NCBI GenBank assembly: GCA_014381785.1 | Contig: JACNKZ010000030.1 | Location: 1-46,205, forward strand | Reading direction: 5' to 3' | Source of the DNA: Kiritimatiellota bacterium | GTDB lineage: Bacteria > Verrucomicrobiota > Kiritimatiellia > Kiritimatiellales > Tichowtungiaceae | DNA: 46,205 nt | In this document: positions 24,462-32,362 of the stretch, one piece after another | Position numbering within the stretch: the stretch's first letter is position 1 | Layout of the letters: every line of letters begins with the position of its first letter | Position numbers and translations under genes: made by a program | Notes under the pieces: model-generated | The model's input: only the letters and a program-made list of their open reading frames with translations | Database searches by the model: none | What the model was told of the DNA's origin: nothing

Positions 24462-26762
24462 CTACTTGTGCTTGCGGCGCTTTTTGGGTTTCGCGCCGTA
24501 TTTGCTGCCACCGGAGAAGGAGACGGTGTTCTTTTTGTTTTTCCTGTGCCGCGTGGGTTGGCCTTTTTTCGTGGCGGTTGCCTGCTGTCCGGTGAGCTGG
24601 AAGTCGACAAAGTTGCGCGCGATATCCACCCTCACCAGATCAACTTCAATTTCATCGCCGATTTGGAATGCTTTGCCCCAGCGGGTGCCGGTGGCTTTGG
24701 TTTTGGTGGAGTTGAGTTCGTAGCGGTCGTCGGTGATCGATGAAAAGGCGACCAGTCCGCGCTGCAGGGTATCGCTCAGCTCGATCAGAAGACCTTTTCC
24801 GAGCACTTTCACCACACACGCTTTGTAGGGGCCGGTTTCGCCTTTGGTTAGCAGATCGCGGTAATACTCGGCGCGGCGCATGGCAATGCTTTCCTTTTCG
24901 GCGGCGTCGGCCTCCACTTCGGTACGGCTGCACTGCGCGGCAATTCCTTCGATGTCGTCGGTGCGGTAGGGCTGCTTGGCCTTCTGTTCCAGCGCGGTCA
25001 GCAGACGGTGGATCACCAGGTCGGGATAGCGCCGGATGGGCGAGGTGAAGTGGACGTAGTCGTCGAAGGCGAGGCCGAAATGTTCGCTTGATTCGGCGCT
25101 GTAGCAGGCGCGCTTGAAATTGGTGAGGATCGCCAGATTGGCCGAGTATTCGACCGGTTTACCCTCAACCTTTTCCAGCACAGCATTGATGTCGGCGCGG
25201 GTTTGCGGCAGCGCATCGATGCCGAGCGCCTGCAGTTCCGCGCCCATCTTCGCCCACTGATCTTCTTCCGGCGCTTCATGAATGCGGTGGATGGCGGGCC
25301 ATTCCGCGGTCTTCAATTTGCGGGCCACCACCACATTGGCGAGCAGCATGCACTCTTCAATCAGCTGATAGGCCTCTTTGGCTTCGCCCTTTTTAATCGA
25401 GGTGACTTTGCCGTCCTCGCCAAGCAGACACTTGATTTGCGGGGTGCTGAGTTCGAGCGATCCGGCCTCGGTGCGGTTTTTGCGCAGTGTGCGGGTCAGG
25501 GGGTAGAGTTCTTTAATGGCTTCAACGACTGCGGCGGGGATGCTTTCATCGGTTTCGCCGTCGAACATCGCCTGCACCTGTTCGTAGTTCAGACGCGCGT
25601 CGGAGTGAATAATGGAGCGGCAGGTGGACGAATCGATAATCTCGCCGGTTGCGTCGAGTGTGATTTCGACGGTGTGCGCCAGCCGGTCGACGTTCGGGTT
25701 CAGACTGCAGATTTTGGTCGTCAGCTCGGTTGGGATCATCATCACCACGCGGTCAACGAGGTAAATGCTGTTGCCGCGGTGCAGCGCCTCTTTGTCGATG
25801 GCCGAATTTCTCGGCACGAAGTGCGCCACGTCCGCGATGTGCACTGAAAGTTTCCAGCCGTCGCTCTGCGAGCTATGGCTGGCACCGCCAATGTTGGGTA
25901 CTTTTTCGATGGAAACTGCATCATCGAAGTCGCGCGCGGTTTCGGGGTCGATCGTAAACGTCAGGCGGTCGCGCAGGTCGGCGCGGCCCTCATAGTCCTC
26001 GGGACGCAGCTCGTGCGGCACGCTGGCGGCTTCGGCCAGCACGGCCTCGGAAAAGCTCTGGCGGAAGCCGTGTGCGCGAAGAATGCACTGCATGGCCACA
26101 TTGGGATCATCGCAGTGGCCGATGCTTTCAACTACCACGCCGCTGAGCGGCTTAAAGGGGTCGTCCCATTCGTTGAGGCGGATCACCACTTTGTAGTCGT
26201 CGGGAATCTCGCCCAGCTCCGCTTCGACCTCCGTCACGCGCACATCGTGGCCGAGGCGCAGATTGTCGGGAATCACATAGGCGTAGTAGGGGGTGCGCTT
26301 GAGCAGACCGACCACTTCCTCGGTTGTGCGTTCCAGCACCTGCACCACACGGCCCTCGGGGTTTTTGAAAGCGGGCCGTCCGCGCGGCGGCGGCTTGGGC
26401 GGCAGGCGTTCAATGGTCACTTTGTCTTCGTGCAGTGCGCACTTCAGATCGTCTTTGGCGATGTAATACTCTTCGCCGCCCGCATCCGGAATAAAAATGC
26501 CGAAGCCTTTATCGGTTACGCGGATCGATCCGGTGATGGTTTCTCTGGTTTCGGGCAGGCCCCAGCGGTTTTTGCGCAGGCTGATGACCTTGCCCGCTTT
26601 TTCGAGATTGAGCAGCGCCTGCCGCAACTGGTTGCGCTCTTTGCTGTCGATGCGCATTGCCTTCGCCAGATCCGGCCGGCTGAGCGGCTGATATTTCGGG
26701 GTGGCGAGGTGGTCAAGAATACGCTGTTGCAGGCCGGGGCCTTTGGGTGATGAGTTTTTCAT
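24462..26762 (-). CDS. rnr: Ribonuclease R (RNB family)
   Basis: RNase R (766 aa) is a processive 3'-5' exoribonuclease that degrades structured RNA. N-terminal winged-helix and cold-shock domains lead to the RNB catalytic domain with TIDPETARDFDDAVS, which holds the metal-binding aspartates. FTSPIRRYPDLVIHRLL is a strong family motif. A C-terminal S1 domain (KACVVKVLGKGLLIELSD) and a Lys/Arg-rich tail (KKRRKHK) follow. ATG is at 26762. Upstream lie degenerate palindromes and hairpins separating it from glgA. The fic gene converges from the left with a 54-nt gap. Confidence 0.96.
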   Translation of the reverse strand: MKNSSPKGPGLQQRILDHLATPKYQPLSRPDLAKAMRIDSKERNQLRQALLNLEKAGKVISLRKNRWGLPETRETITGSIRVTDKGFGIFIPDAGGEEYYIAKDDLKCALHEDKVTIERLPPKPPPRGRPAFKNPEGRVVQVLERTTEEVVGLLKRTPYYAYVIPDNLRLGHDVRVTEVEAELGEIPDDYKVVIRLNEWDDPFKPLSGVVVESIGHCDDPNVAMQCILRAHGFRQSFSEAVLAEAASVPHELRPEDYEGRADLRDRLTFTIDPETARDFDDAVSIEKVPNIGGASHSSQSDGWKLSVHIADVAHFVPRNSAIDKEALHRGNSIYLVDRVVMMIPTELTTKICSLNPNVDRLAHTVEITLDATGEIIDSSTCRSIIHSDARLNYEQVQAMFDGETDESIPAAVVEAIKELYPLTRTLRKNRTEAGSLELSTPQIKCLLGEDGKVTSIKKGEAKEAYQLIEECMLLANVVVARKLKTAEWPAIHRIHEAPEEDQWAKMGAELQALGIDALPQTRADINAVLEKVEGKPVEYSANLAILTNFKRACYSAESSEHFGLAFDDYVHFTSPIRRYPDLVIHRLLTALEQKAKQPYRTDDIEGIAAQCSRTEVEADAAEKESIAMRRAEYYRDLLTKGETGPYKACVVKVLGKGLLIELSDTLQRGLVAFSSITDDRYELNSTKTKATGTRWGKAFQIGDEIEVDLVRVDIARNFVDFQLTGQQATATKKGQPTRHRKNKKNTVSFSGGSKYGAKPKKRRKHK

Positions 26763-26781
26763 CTCCGCATCTTACCCGTTT

Positions 26782-26838
26782 TTTCAATCATTGAAAGGCC
26801 ATAGCATGGCGCCGCTGCGGTTTTTCCAATGGTTGAAC
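26782..26838. repeat. Palindrome pair upstream of rnr (42-nt spacing)
   Basis: TTTCAA-TCA-TTGAAA (26782-26796) and TTCCAA-TGG-TTGAAC (26824-26838) start 42 nt apart. Both are one or two substitutions from the TTCCAA-N3-TTGGAA consensus, and in the first the change is symmetric. Confidence 0.65.
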
Positions 26839-26845
26839 CGGAGCC

Positions 26846-26902
26846 CCGAAGCTTCGGGGGAACGTGCTTTTTGTATTCCAAAAAGAAGCGCAGCGGCAAA
26901 TT
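26846..26902 (+). repeat. Structured dispersed element, partial copy 4
   Basis: Hairpin CTTTTTG-TATTC-CAAAAAG (26867-26885) followed by GAAGCGCAGCGGCAAATT matches the hairpin-plus-GAGCGTAGCGACTGGCAATT portion of copy 1. A perfect palindrome, CCCCGAAGCTTCGGGG, precedes it (26844-26859). It abuts the glgA stop codon and may contribute terminator function on the minus strand. Confidence 0.6.
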
Positions 26903-28493
26903 AGGCTCGGGTGTAGAGCTTTTCGATGTAGAGCTCGGCGGTGGTGTTCCACTTAAAGCGGGTCTGTGCGGCGACGGCGCAGATGTTTCTCCAATCACTG
27001 GAACTTTCCGCGTGCAGGGTCAGGGCGGCTTTGAGCGCGGCGGTCATCTGGTCGACCTGCTGCTCCACGGTGTCGCCTTCGAAGCCGAAGCCGTTGACGT
27101 CCGGTTCGACGGTGTCGCGCAGTCCGCCGGTGCGGTGGACGAGGCAGGGCTGTCCTTCGCGCATGGCGAGCATCTGGCCGATGCCGCAGGGCTCAAAGGA
27201 GCTGGGCATGAGAAAGAGATTGCCGGAGGCATAGAGCGCGTTGGCGGCGGTGTTGGAATAGCTGTTGAGAAAGAGAAAGTTGCGGCGGACGGTGGCGGTT
27301 TCGGTGAGGAACGCTTCGGTTTCGCTGTCGCCGGTGCCGAGTAGGATGTAGAGCCGGTTCGGGCCGAGCGCGTCGAGAATGTTTTCGATCCCGCTTTTGC
27401 CATTAGAGCCTTTGGTTTTCATGAGCAGCATTTTCTGGTCGACCACGCGGCTGATACTGGTGGCGATAAAGTCTGGCTTTCTGCGGGCATTGGCGATTTT
27501 TTCCAATGTTTGGAACGCGGTGTAGTCAGCGAGGGAGAGCGCATTGTGTTTGGAGGCCCAGTGGGCGGCCTGCGCTTTGATCAGCTCGAGCAGAGCAGTC
27601 ACGGAGAGTTTTTGGGTTTTTTCTGCCGGATATTCACAGCCGTTGAGGATGCCGTGCAGGCGGCCTTCGTTCCTGGCGGTTTTCAAGTCGCCTTCCAGGC
27701 CTTCGCCGCCGAAAAATTGAGGCGGCTGACTTGGTTCGAGAATTTCCTGCGCGTAGGTCGGGGAGACGGTGTGCACGGCGTCGGCCAGCCGGATGCCGAC
27801 GGCCATGGGGTTGATGCAGTCGGGCCAGCGCGGGTCGCCGAGTGTTGCGAGCAGTTCCGGTGTCTGTTCCAGATGAGGGAACCAGCTTTCGAGCGATGAG
27901 GAGTCGGCTTCGAACGGACGGATTCCCTGCAGGGCGAGATTGTGGATGGTATAGACGGTGCGCAGGGTTTGCAGGTGGGCGCAGGCGGGGTCGAACCGGC
28001 GCAGGGCGAGCAGAAAAGCGGCGTGCCAGTCGTGCAGGTGCAGGATGTTGAGCGGCCCGAAAAGGTTTTGTTCAATCGCCACGGCTATGGCGGCATTGAA
28101 GCAGGCGAATTTGGAAGCGTCGGTGGCAAAGGGACGACCGGGGGCGTCATGGCTGTAGATTTCCAACTCTCCGCGCGCTTCGTTCTCCTTTTTAAAGGTG
28201 GGGTGGTCGATCACGTAGTGGGTGGCGCGCTCCCCGGCGGCGTTTTTGGGGCGTACCCGGTAGAGCTCGGCGATTTGTTCCGCGCCGGCGAACGGAAAGA
28301 TGATTTCGGCGATCAGCTCGGAACCGGCGGCTTCGTGCAGGTAGCCGTAGGAAGGGGTGACGACCGAGACGGCGCAGTTCGCACTGCTCAGCGCGGTCGG
28401 GATGTCGCGGATGACATCGCCGATGCCGCCGACTTTACATTTGGAGATCCCGTCGTTTTCAGCCGCGACCATCAAAATGTTCATATTTTCCAT
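26901..28493 (-). CDS. glgA: Glycogen synthase (ADP-glucose)
   Basis: GlgA (530 aa) elongates glycogen from ADP-glucose (GT5 family). The N-terminal KVGGIGDV motif corresponds to KxGGLxDV, which binds ADP-glucose. LHLHDWHAAFLLA and YTIHNLALQG are family motifs, and the C-terminal domain carries PSSFEPCGIGQM and VHRTGGLRDTV. The start at 28493 (MENMNILMVAAEN) is chosen over an upstream start at 28529. The variable linker after GILNGCEYP is expanded and contains in-frame FQTLEK from a palindrome at 27501-27515. GlgC is at 17938, so the pathway is split. Confidence 0.93.
   Translation of the reverse strand: MENMNILMVAAENDGISKCKVGGIGDVIRDIPTALSSANCAVSVVTPSYGYLHEAAGSELIAEIIFPFAGAEQIAELYRVRPKNAAGERATHYVIDHPTFKKENEARGELEIYSHDAPGRPFATDASKFACFNAAIAVAIEQNLFGPLNILHLHDWHAAFLLALRRFDPACAHLQTLRTVYTIHNLALQGIRPFEADSSSLESWFPHLEQTPELLATLGDPRWPDCINPMAVGIRLADAVHTVSPTYAQEILEPSQPPQFFGGEGLEGDLKTARNEGRLHGILNGCEYPAEKTQKLSVTALLELIKAQAAHWASKHNALSLADYTAFQTLEKIANARRKPDFIATSISRVVDQKMLLMKTKGSNGKSGIENILDALGPNRLYILLGTGDSETEAFLTETATVRRNFLFLNSYSNTAANALYASGNLFLMPSSFEPCGIGQMLAMREGQPCLVHRTGGLRDTVEPDVNGFGFEGDTVEQQVDQMTAALKAALTLHAESSSDWRNICAVAAQTRFKWNTTAELYIEKLYTRA
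27501..27515. repeat. TTCCAA-TGT-TTGGAA palindrome in glgA
   Basis: A perfect copy, read on the minus strand as Phe-Gln-Thr-Leu-Glu, then Lys-Ile-Ala. It lies in the linker between the two glycosyltransferase domains. Confidence 0.9.
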
Positions 28494-28740
28494 GGGCGGA
28501 ACTCTAGCTCTCCCCTTCGTGATGAACAAACCTTTATTGATATGGATGAAGATTGGCGGCGAGGGGGAGTTTTGAAGTAAAAACCGGCTCTATTTTTGTC
28601 TAAAAATGGATAGGGCTGCTGTTGTTCTGCAAAAACAGCCGTAATTTTCGCAAACAAAAGGCATATACTGCTTGCAGATATCCAAAAATAGTGTATTTAT
28701 TTGTGAAGTTTTTAGAGATGGTTTTGTTTGGAGGTCTAAA

Positions 28741-30480
28741 ATGAGTGATAAAATGAGTATGGATGGCGGTCAGGCGATCATTAAGTGTCTGGAAGCGCAG
28801 GGAGTTGAATACATCTTTGGATATTCCGGCGGATCGGTTATTCCGATCTTCGATGCCATGATCACCACGCCGAGCAATATTAAATTTGTTCTGGTTCGTC
28901 ACGAGCAGGGCGCCGCGCATATGGCCGATGGCTACGCCCGCGCCACCGGCAAGCCCGCCGTGGTTCTCGTTACTAGCGGCCCCGGTGCCACAAATGTCAT
29001 TACCGGCATCATGACCGCCCACATGGACTCGGTTCCGATGATCTGCCTGACCGGGCAGTCTGTTTCGTGGATGATCGGTAAAGATGCGTTCCAGGAAGCG
29101 GATATTTTCGACATTACCATGCCGGTTGTTAAACACAGCTATCTGGTTAAAGCATCCAATGAACTGCCGCGCATTATTCGCGAAGCGTTTCATATTGCCA
29201 CCACCGGACGGCCCGGCCCGGTTCTGATTGATATTCCCAAAGACATGAGCGCCGGTCCGATGACGGCTGATTTGAGCGCAGAGATGGAGATTCCCGGCTA
29301 CAACACGCACGAGGATGACGAAATCAATGCCGAACACATCGCGGCGATTGCTGAAGCACTCAGCAAAGCGCAGAAACCGCTGTTCCTCATTGGGCATGGC
29401 GTCATGATTTCCGGTGCGCAGGATGCCCTGCGCGCGCTGGTGGAAAAAATACAGGTTCCGGTCACCACGACCTTGCTGGGCAAGGGTGCCTTCCCGGAAA
29501 CGCACGAGCTGTCGCTCGGTTGGCTCGGTATGCACGGCAGCGCCTACGCCAACAAAGCCATTTGCGACTGCGACCTGCTGGTTAACATCGGCTCGCGCTT
29601 CGACGACCGCATTCTGGGCGACCCCGCTCAGTTCTGCAAACAGGCCACCATTGTTCATATCGATATCGACCCGTCTGAGATCGGTAAAATGATTCAGCCT
29701 GATATTCACTGCATCGGCGACGCGCTGAACGTGATCAACGCGCTCGAACCGCATGTCGGCCTGCTGAACACCGGCGAATGGCTCAAAAAGCTCGACGGCT
29801 GGAAACAGAAGTATCCCTTCAAATTCAAGCGTCAGGGCGGCCTTAAGATGCAGCACGTCATCGACGAGTTCTACAAACTCTCCGACGGCAAAGCGATTGT
29901 TGTTACCGACGTGGGCCAGCACCAGATGTGGGCCGGGCAGTTCTATAAAACAGACAAGACCAACAACTTCCTCAGCTCCGGCGGAGCGGGCACCATGGGC
30001 TTCGGCCTGCCTGCCGCCATCGGCGCGCAGTTCGGACGGCCCGATGACCTCGTCATCTGCTTCTCCGGCGACGGCGGATTCCAGATGACCCTGTTCGAGC
30101 TGGCCACCGCCGCGCTCTACAAACTGCCGATCAAAATCGTTGTTCTGAACAACCACTACCTCGGCATGGTTCGTCAGTGGCAGGAACTGTTCTACGACGA
30201 CCGCAAGAGCGGCGTGGATCTGGAAGGCAACCCCGATTTCGTTAAACTGGCGGAAGCGTACGGCATCAAAGGGTTCAACCTGCGCCGCCCCGGCGATGTT
30301 AAACGCATTGTTAAGGCCGCGCTGGACTATAACGAAGGCCCGTGCCTGATTAACTGCGAAGTCGAGAAGACCGATAACGTCTTCCCGATGATTCCCGCCG
30401 GCAAGCCGATTGAAGCCATGATTATTGAAGCGCCCAAAGCCGGCAGCAAAAAACTCGAAAAACCGACAGGGTCAACTTGA
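28741..30480 (+). CDS. ilvB: Acetolactate synthase, large subunit
   Basis: IlvB (579 aa) condenses pyruvate units into acetolactate (or with 2-ketobutyrate) in branched-chain amino-acid synthesis, using TPP and FAD. The catalytic Glu is in RHEQGAAHMADGYARATGKP. The TPP-binding signature GDGGFQMTLFELATA and the NN motif VVLNNHYLGMVRQWQELF are present. ATG 28741 follows GGAGGT at 28730-28735. A possible promoter, TTGCAG-16 nt-TATTTA (28672-28699), and a hairpin (GGCTG/CAGCC, about 28613-28640) lie upstream. It is followed by ilvN after a repeat-rich 193-nt spacer. Confidence 0.97.
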   Translation: MSDKMSMDGGQAIIKCLEAQGVEYIFGYSGGSVIPIFDAMITTPSNIKFVLVRHEQGAAHMADGYARATGKPAVVLVTSGPGATNVITGIMTAHMDSVPMICLTGQSVSWMIGKDAFQEADIFDITMPVVKHSYLVKASNELPRIIREAFHIATTGRPGPVLIDIPKDMSAGPMTADLSAEMEIPGYNTHEDDEINAEHIAAIAEALSKAQKPLFLIGHGVMISGAQDALRALVEKIQVPVTTTLLGKGAFPETHELSLGWLGMHGSAYANKAICDCDLLVNIGSRFDDRILGDPAQFCKQATIVHIDIDPSEIGKMIQPDIHCIGDALNVINALEPHVGLLNTGEWLKKLDGWKQKYPFKFKRQGGLKMQHVIDEFYKLSDGKAIVVTDVGQHQMWAGQFYKTDKTNNFLSSGGAGTMGFGLPAAIGAQFGRPDDLVICFSGDGGFQMTLFELATAALYKLPIKIVVLNNHYLGMVRQWQELFYDDRKSGVDLEGNPDFVKLAEAYGIKGFNLRRPGDVKRIVKAALDYNEGPCLINCEVEKTDNVFPMIPAGKPIEAMIIEAPKAGSKKLEKPTGST

Positions 30481-30600
30481 TCAGAGGTCAGAGGACAGGG
30501 GTCAGGAGACAGAGGTCCGGAGTCAGAGGTCCGGAGTCAGAGGTCAGAAGACAGAGGACAGAGGGCAGAAGACAGAGGGCAGAAAAAGGAGTTGAACGGG
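30481..30600 (+). repeat. Purine-rich CAGAGG tandem array
   Basis: Degenerate 6-9-nt units (GTCAGAGG, GACAGAGG, GGTCCGGAGTCA twice, GGGCAGAAGACAGA) fill the ilvB-ilvN gap. The strand is strongly purine-biased. A shorter relative lies at 46084-46113. Confidence 0.8.
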
Positions 30601-30673
30601 TTCAACGATTTTAACGAATGAAGTGTTTTAACGAGGCCGTCAGGCCTTTTGAACGATCCGCAAGGAGAAAACC

Positions 30674-31174
30674 ATGATCAACAATAAGACAATCCATACG
30701 CTCAGTGTTTACGTTTCGAACAAGCCCGGTGTGCTGGCCCGCATTGCGCAGACCTTCTCGCGCCGCGGCTACAACATCGAATCGCTCGTTGTTTCGACCG
30801 CCATCGACGGCCACTTCTCCCGCATGACCATCGGCGTCAGCGGGGCCGAAGAGGGGCTCGACCAGATTATCAAACAGGTCGCCAAGCTGATCGACGTGCT
30901 GCACTGCACCGACCACACCTTTGATGACGCCGTCGTGAAAGAGATGGGCTTAATCAAGATTGCGGTCGGCTCAGATGGCCGCGGCGAAGCGCTGCAGATT
31001 GCCGAACACTTCGGCTGCAAAACCGTCGACCTCACCGATGAATCCATCATGGTTCAGGTGATCGGCGACCCCGACAAGATCGATGCGCTGATGGGCATGC
31101 TGCAGAAATTCCGAATCATCGAAATTGTCCGCACCGGCAAAGTCCTCATGTCGCGCGGCGCAGAGATCACCTAG
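30674..31174 (+). CDS. ilvN: Acetolactate synthase, small (regulatory) subunit
   Basis: IlvN (166 aa) binds and feedback-regulates the large subunit through valine. The ACT domain signature is HTLSVYVSNKPGVLARIAQTFSRRGYNIESL, and the second half has a regulatory C-terminal domain (LIKIAVGSDGRGEALQIAEHFGCKTVDL). ATG 30674 follows AAGGAG at 30661-30666. A strong terminator closes the operon at 31279. Confidence 0.97.
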   Translation: MINNKTIHTLSVYVSNKPGVLARIAQTFSRRGYNIESLVVSTAIDGHFSRMTIGVSGAEEGLDQIIKQVAKLIDVLHCTDHTFDDAVVKEMGLIKIAVGSDGRGEALQIAEHFGCKTVDLTDESIMVQVIGDPDKIDALMGMLQKFRIIEIVRTGKVLMSRGAEIT

Positions 31175-31202
31175 CAGGCTGAACCTGCACCCAAAAAGTT
31201 TT

Positions 31203-31275
31203 CACTCGACCGAAGGGAGAGAGGCTTTTGTATTCCCAAAAGCAACGACCATCGGGAGTGGCAAACCTTGGAACG
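31203..31275 (+). repeat. Structured dispersed element, copy 3 (internally deleted)
   Basis: It keeps the start CACTCGACC and GGGAGAGAGGC, a hairpin GCTTTTG-(TATTCC)-CAAAAGC (31224-31243), and the end AACGACCATCGGGAGTGGCAA followed by CTTGGAA. The central ~90 nt of copy 1 are absent. It is thus a shortened derivative, with the same position and strand of the hairpin but different stem sequence. Confidence 0.7.
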
Positions 31276-31278
31276 TTG

Positions 31279-31321
31279 AAGCCCCGTTTTTTCCGAGGAT
31301 TGGAAACTCGGGGCTTTTTTT
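31279..31321 (+). terminator. ilvBN terminator
   Basis: AAGCCCCG (31279-31286) pairs with CGGGGCTT (31309-31316), followed by a T run. The loop holds a degenerate TTCC...TTGGAAA palindrome, 32 nt after another TTGGA (31268), so the terminator and the repeat family overlap. Confidence 0.88.
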
Positions 31322-31425
31322 GTCTGCTTATTCAATAAAATCCTCAATAAAGGATTTTATTGAAATAGCAAAATCGGACATCGATCTTTGCATGATTAAA
31401 ACAAGGCGGACGTCAAGGGAATCAC

Positions 31426-31737
31426 TTATCCATATGCAGAGCCAGTAGTATAACTATTCGCGCCCATGTCAACGGTGGTCGTTCTTGTGCAATCGTCCTG
31501 ACCTTCGATCACCATGTGTGTATAGCCCAGTTCATCACCAATTTCACAAGCTCTCAGCAACGTGTAATTATAAACCTGTTTGTATGAAGAAAATCCATTT
31601 CCCTTGAATGTGATGCTGTAGACATTTTCAGCTAAACGTTTATGGAAATAACCACCAGCGCTTCCAACGGGTTGGTAGGGCGTAGCGCATCCAAATAGCA
31701 AACTACACAGGCCAAGGAAAATTATGTTTCTTTTCAT
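31426..31737 (-). CDS. Small lipoprotein (CC0125/CC1285-like)
   Basis: The 103-aa protein has a lipobox signal (MKRNIIFLGLCSLLFGC). The mature part, ATPYQPVGSAGGYFHKRLAEN, then VYSITFKGNGFSSYKQVYNYTLLRACE, matches the pattern of the CC0125/CC1285 lipoprotein family, whose function is unknown. The start is supported by AGGA 8-10 nt upstream on the minus strand. Base composition here (A/T-rich) differs from neighbouring genes, so recent acquisition is possible. Confidence 0.75.
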   Translation of the reverse strand: MKRNIIFLGLCSLLFGCATPYQPVGSAGGYFHKRLAENVYSITFKGNGFSSYKQVYNYTLLRACEIGDELGYTHMVIEGQDDCTRTTTVDMGANSYTTGSAYG

Positions 31738-31796
31738 ATTTTGGTCCTAATAGTGACATAAGTGGAAAATTTTCCATTTATGCCCCGTCTTGAAAA

Positions 31797-32027
31797 TCAA
31801 TCTTCGTGCAGGCCGGCGGTGAGGAGCTCGTGGACGAGGTGGGTGTGGTCGGGGTGGAGGTCGACGGGGACAAGGTCGTGGCCGAGAGCGTGCGCGACCC
31901 GGCGGCGGGCGCAGAGCAGGGAATTGCCTTCGCAGTAAATGCTTTTCAGCTTTTCGACGATGCAGGGCTGATCAAGGACTTCTTCGGTTTTATAAAAACT
32001 GCATACAGCCTTCTGTTCGCATTCCAT
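31797..32027 (-). CDS. Cysteine-rich mini-protein (76 aa)
   Basis: The protein begins MECEQKAVCSFYKTEE, has YCEGNSLLCARRRVAHALG in the middle and VPVDLHPDHTHLVHEL near the end. Five cysteines, in two CxxxxxC-like groups plus one, suggest a metal-binding fold. I recall short proteins of similar layout (CxFF...YCxG...CARY...VPxDLxP) in other bacteria, function unknown. The start at 32027 follows GGGGGA; longer upstream frames pass through palindromes. No signal peptide. Its neighbours give no functional clue. Confidence 0.7.
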   Translation of the reverse strand: MECEQKAVCSFYKTEEVLDQPCIVEKLKSIYCEGNSLLCARRRVAHALGHDLVPVDLHPDHTHLVHELLTAGLHED

Positions 32028-32087
32028 AATCGCGTCCCCCAATTCCAGCGAAACTATGATGCCAAGGATTTCGATGCAATATATTTC

Positions 32088-32133
32088 TTCCAAGCCTTGG
32101 AAAAAATCTGATCAAGGTTTCCAAGGGTTGGAA
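32088..32133. repeat. Paired TTCCAA-N3-TTGGAA palindromes (31-nt spacing)
   Basis: Perfect copies with spacers GCC (32088-32102) and GGG (32119-32133), start-to-start 31 nt, just upstream of the Cys-rich mini-protein. Confidence 0.9.
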
Positions 32134-32151
32134 GGTCGGGTTGTTGGGAAT

Positions 32152-32223
32152 GTGGGACAGGCTTCCAGCCTGTCTGCCCAAGAAAAGTTGATCCACCGCC
32201 GACAGGCTGGAAGCCTGTCCCAC
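32152..32223. repeat. Nested GACAGGCT inverted repeat
   Basis: Two 23-nt arms (32152-32174, 32201-32223) are perfect inverted copies. Each arm contains its own hairpin, GACAGGCT-TCC-AGCCTGTC. The result is a double cruciform of about 72 nt. Confidence 0.9.
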
Positions 32224-32362
32224 TTTAAAAACCGAAGAGCGGGCGGTGCGGGTCAGATTATTAACAAAATCATGGTCGACAAAATCATGGGGAGCCCATC
32301 TTTGAAGTCCGCGAATTGAAAATCATTTGAACCACCGAGTTATCCATCATCATATGGAACAT

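Noticed and set aside
28600-30156. 518-codon open frame antisense to ilvB
   Set aside because: Shadow of ilvB; no signature or ribosome-binding site.
30481-30600. CRISPR array
   Set aside because: Units are 6-9 nt, without equal spacers, and there are no cas genes. No other array was found.
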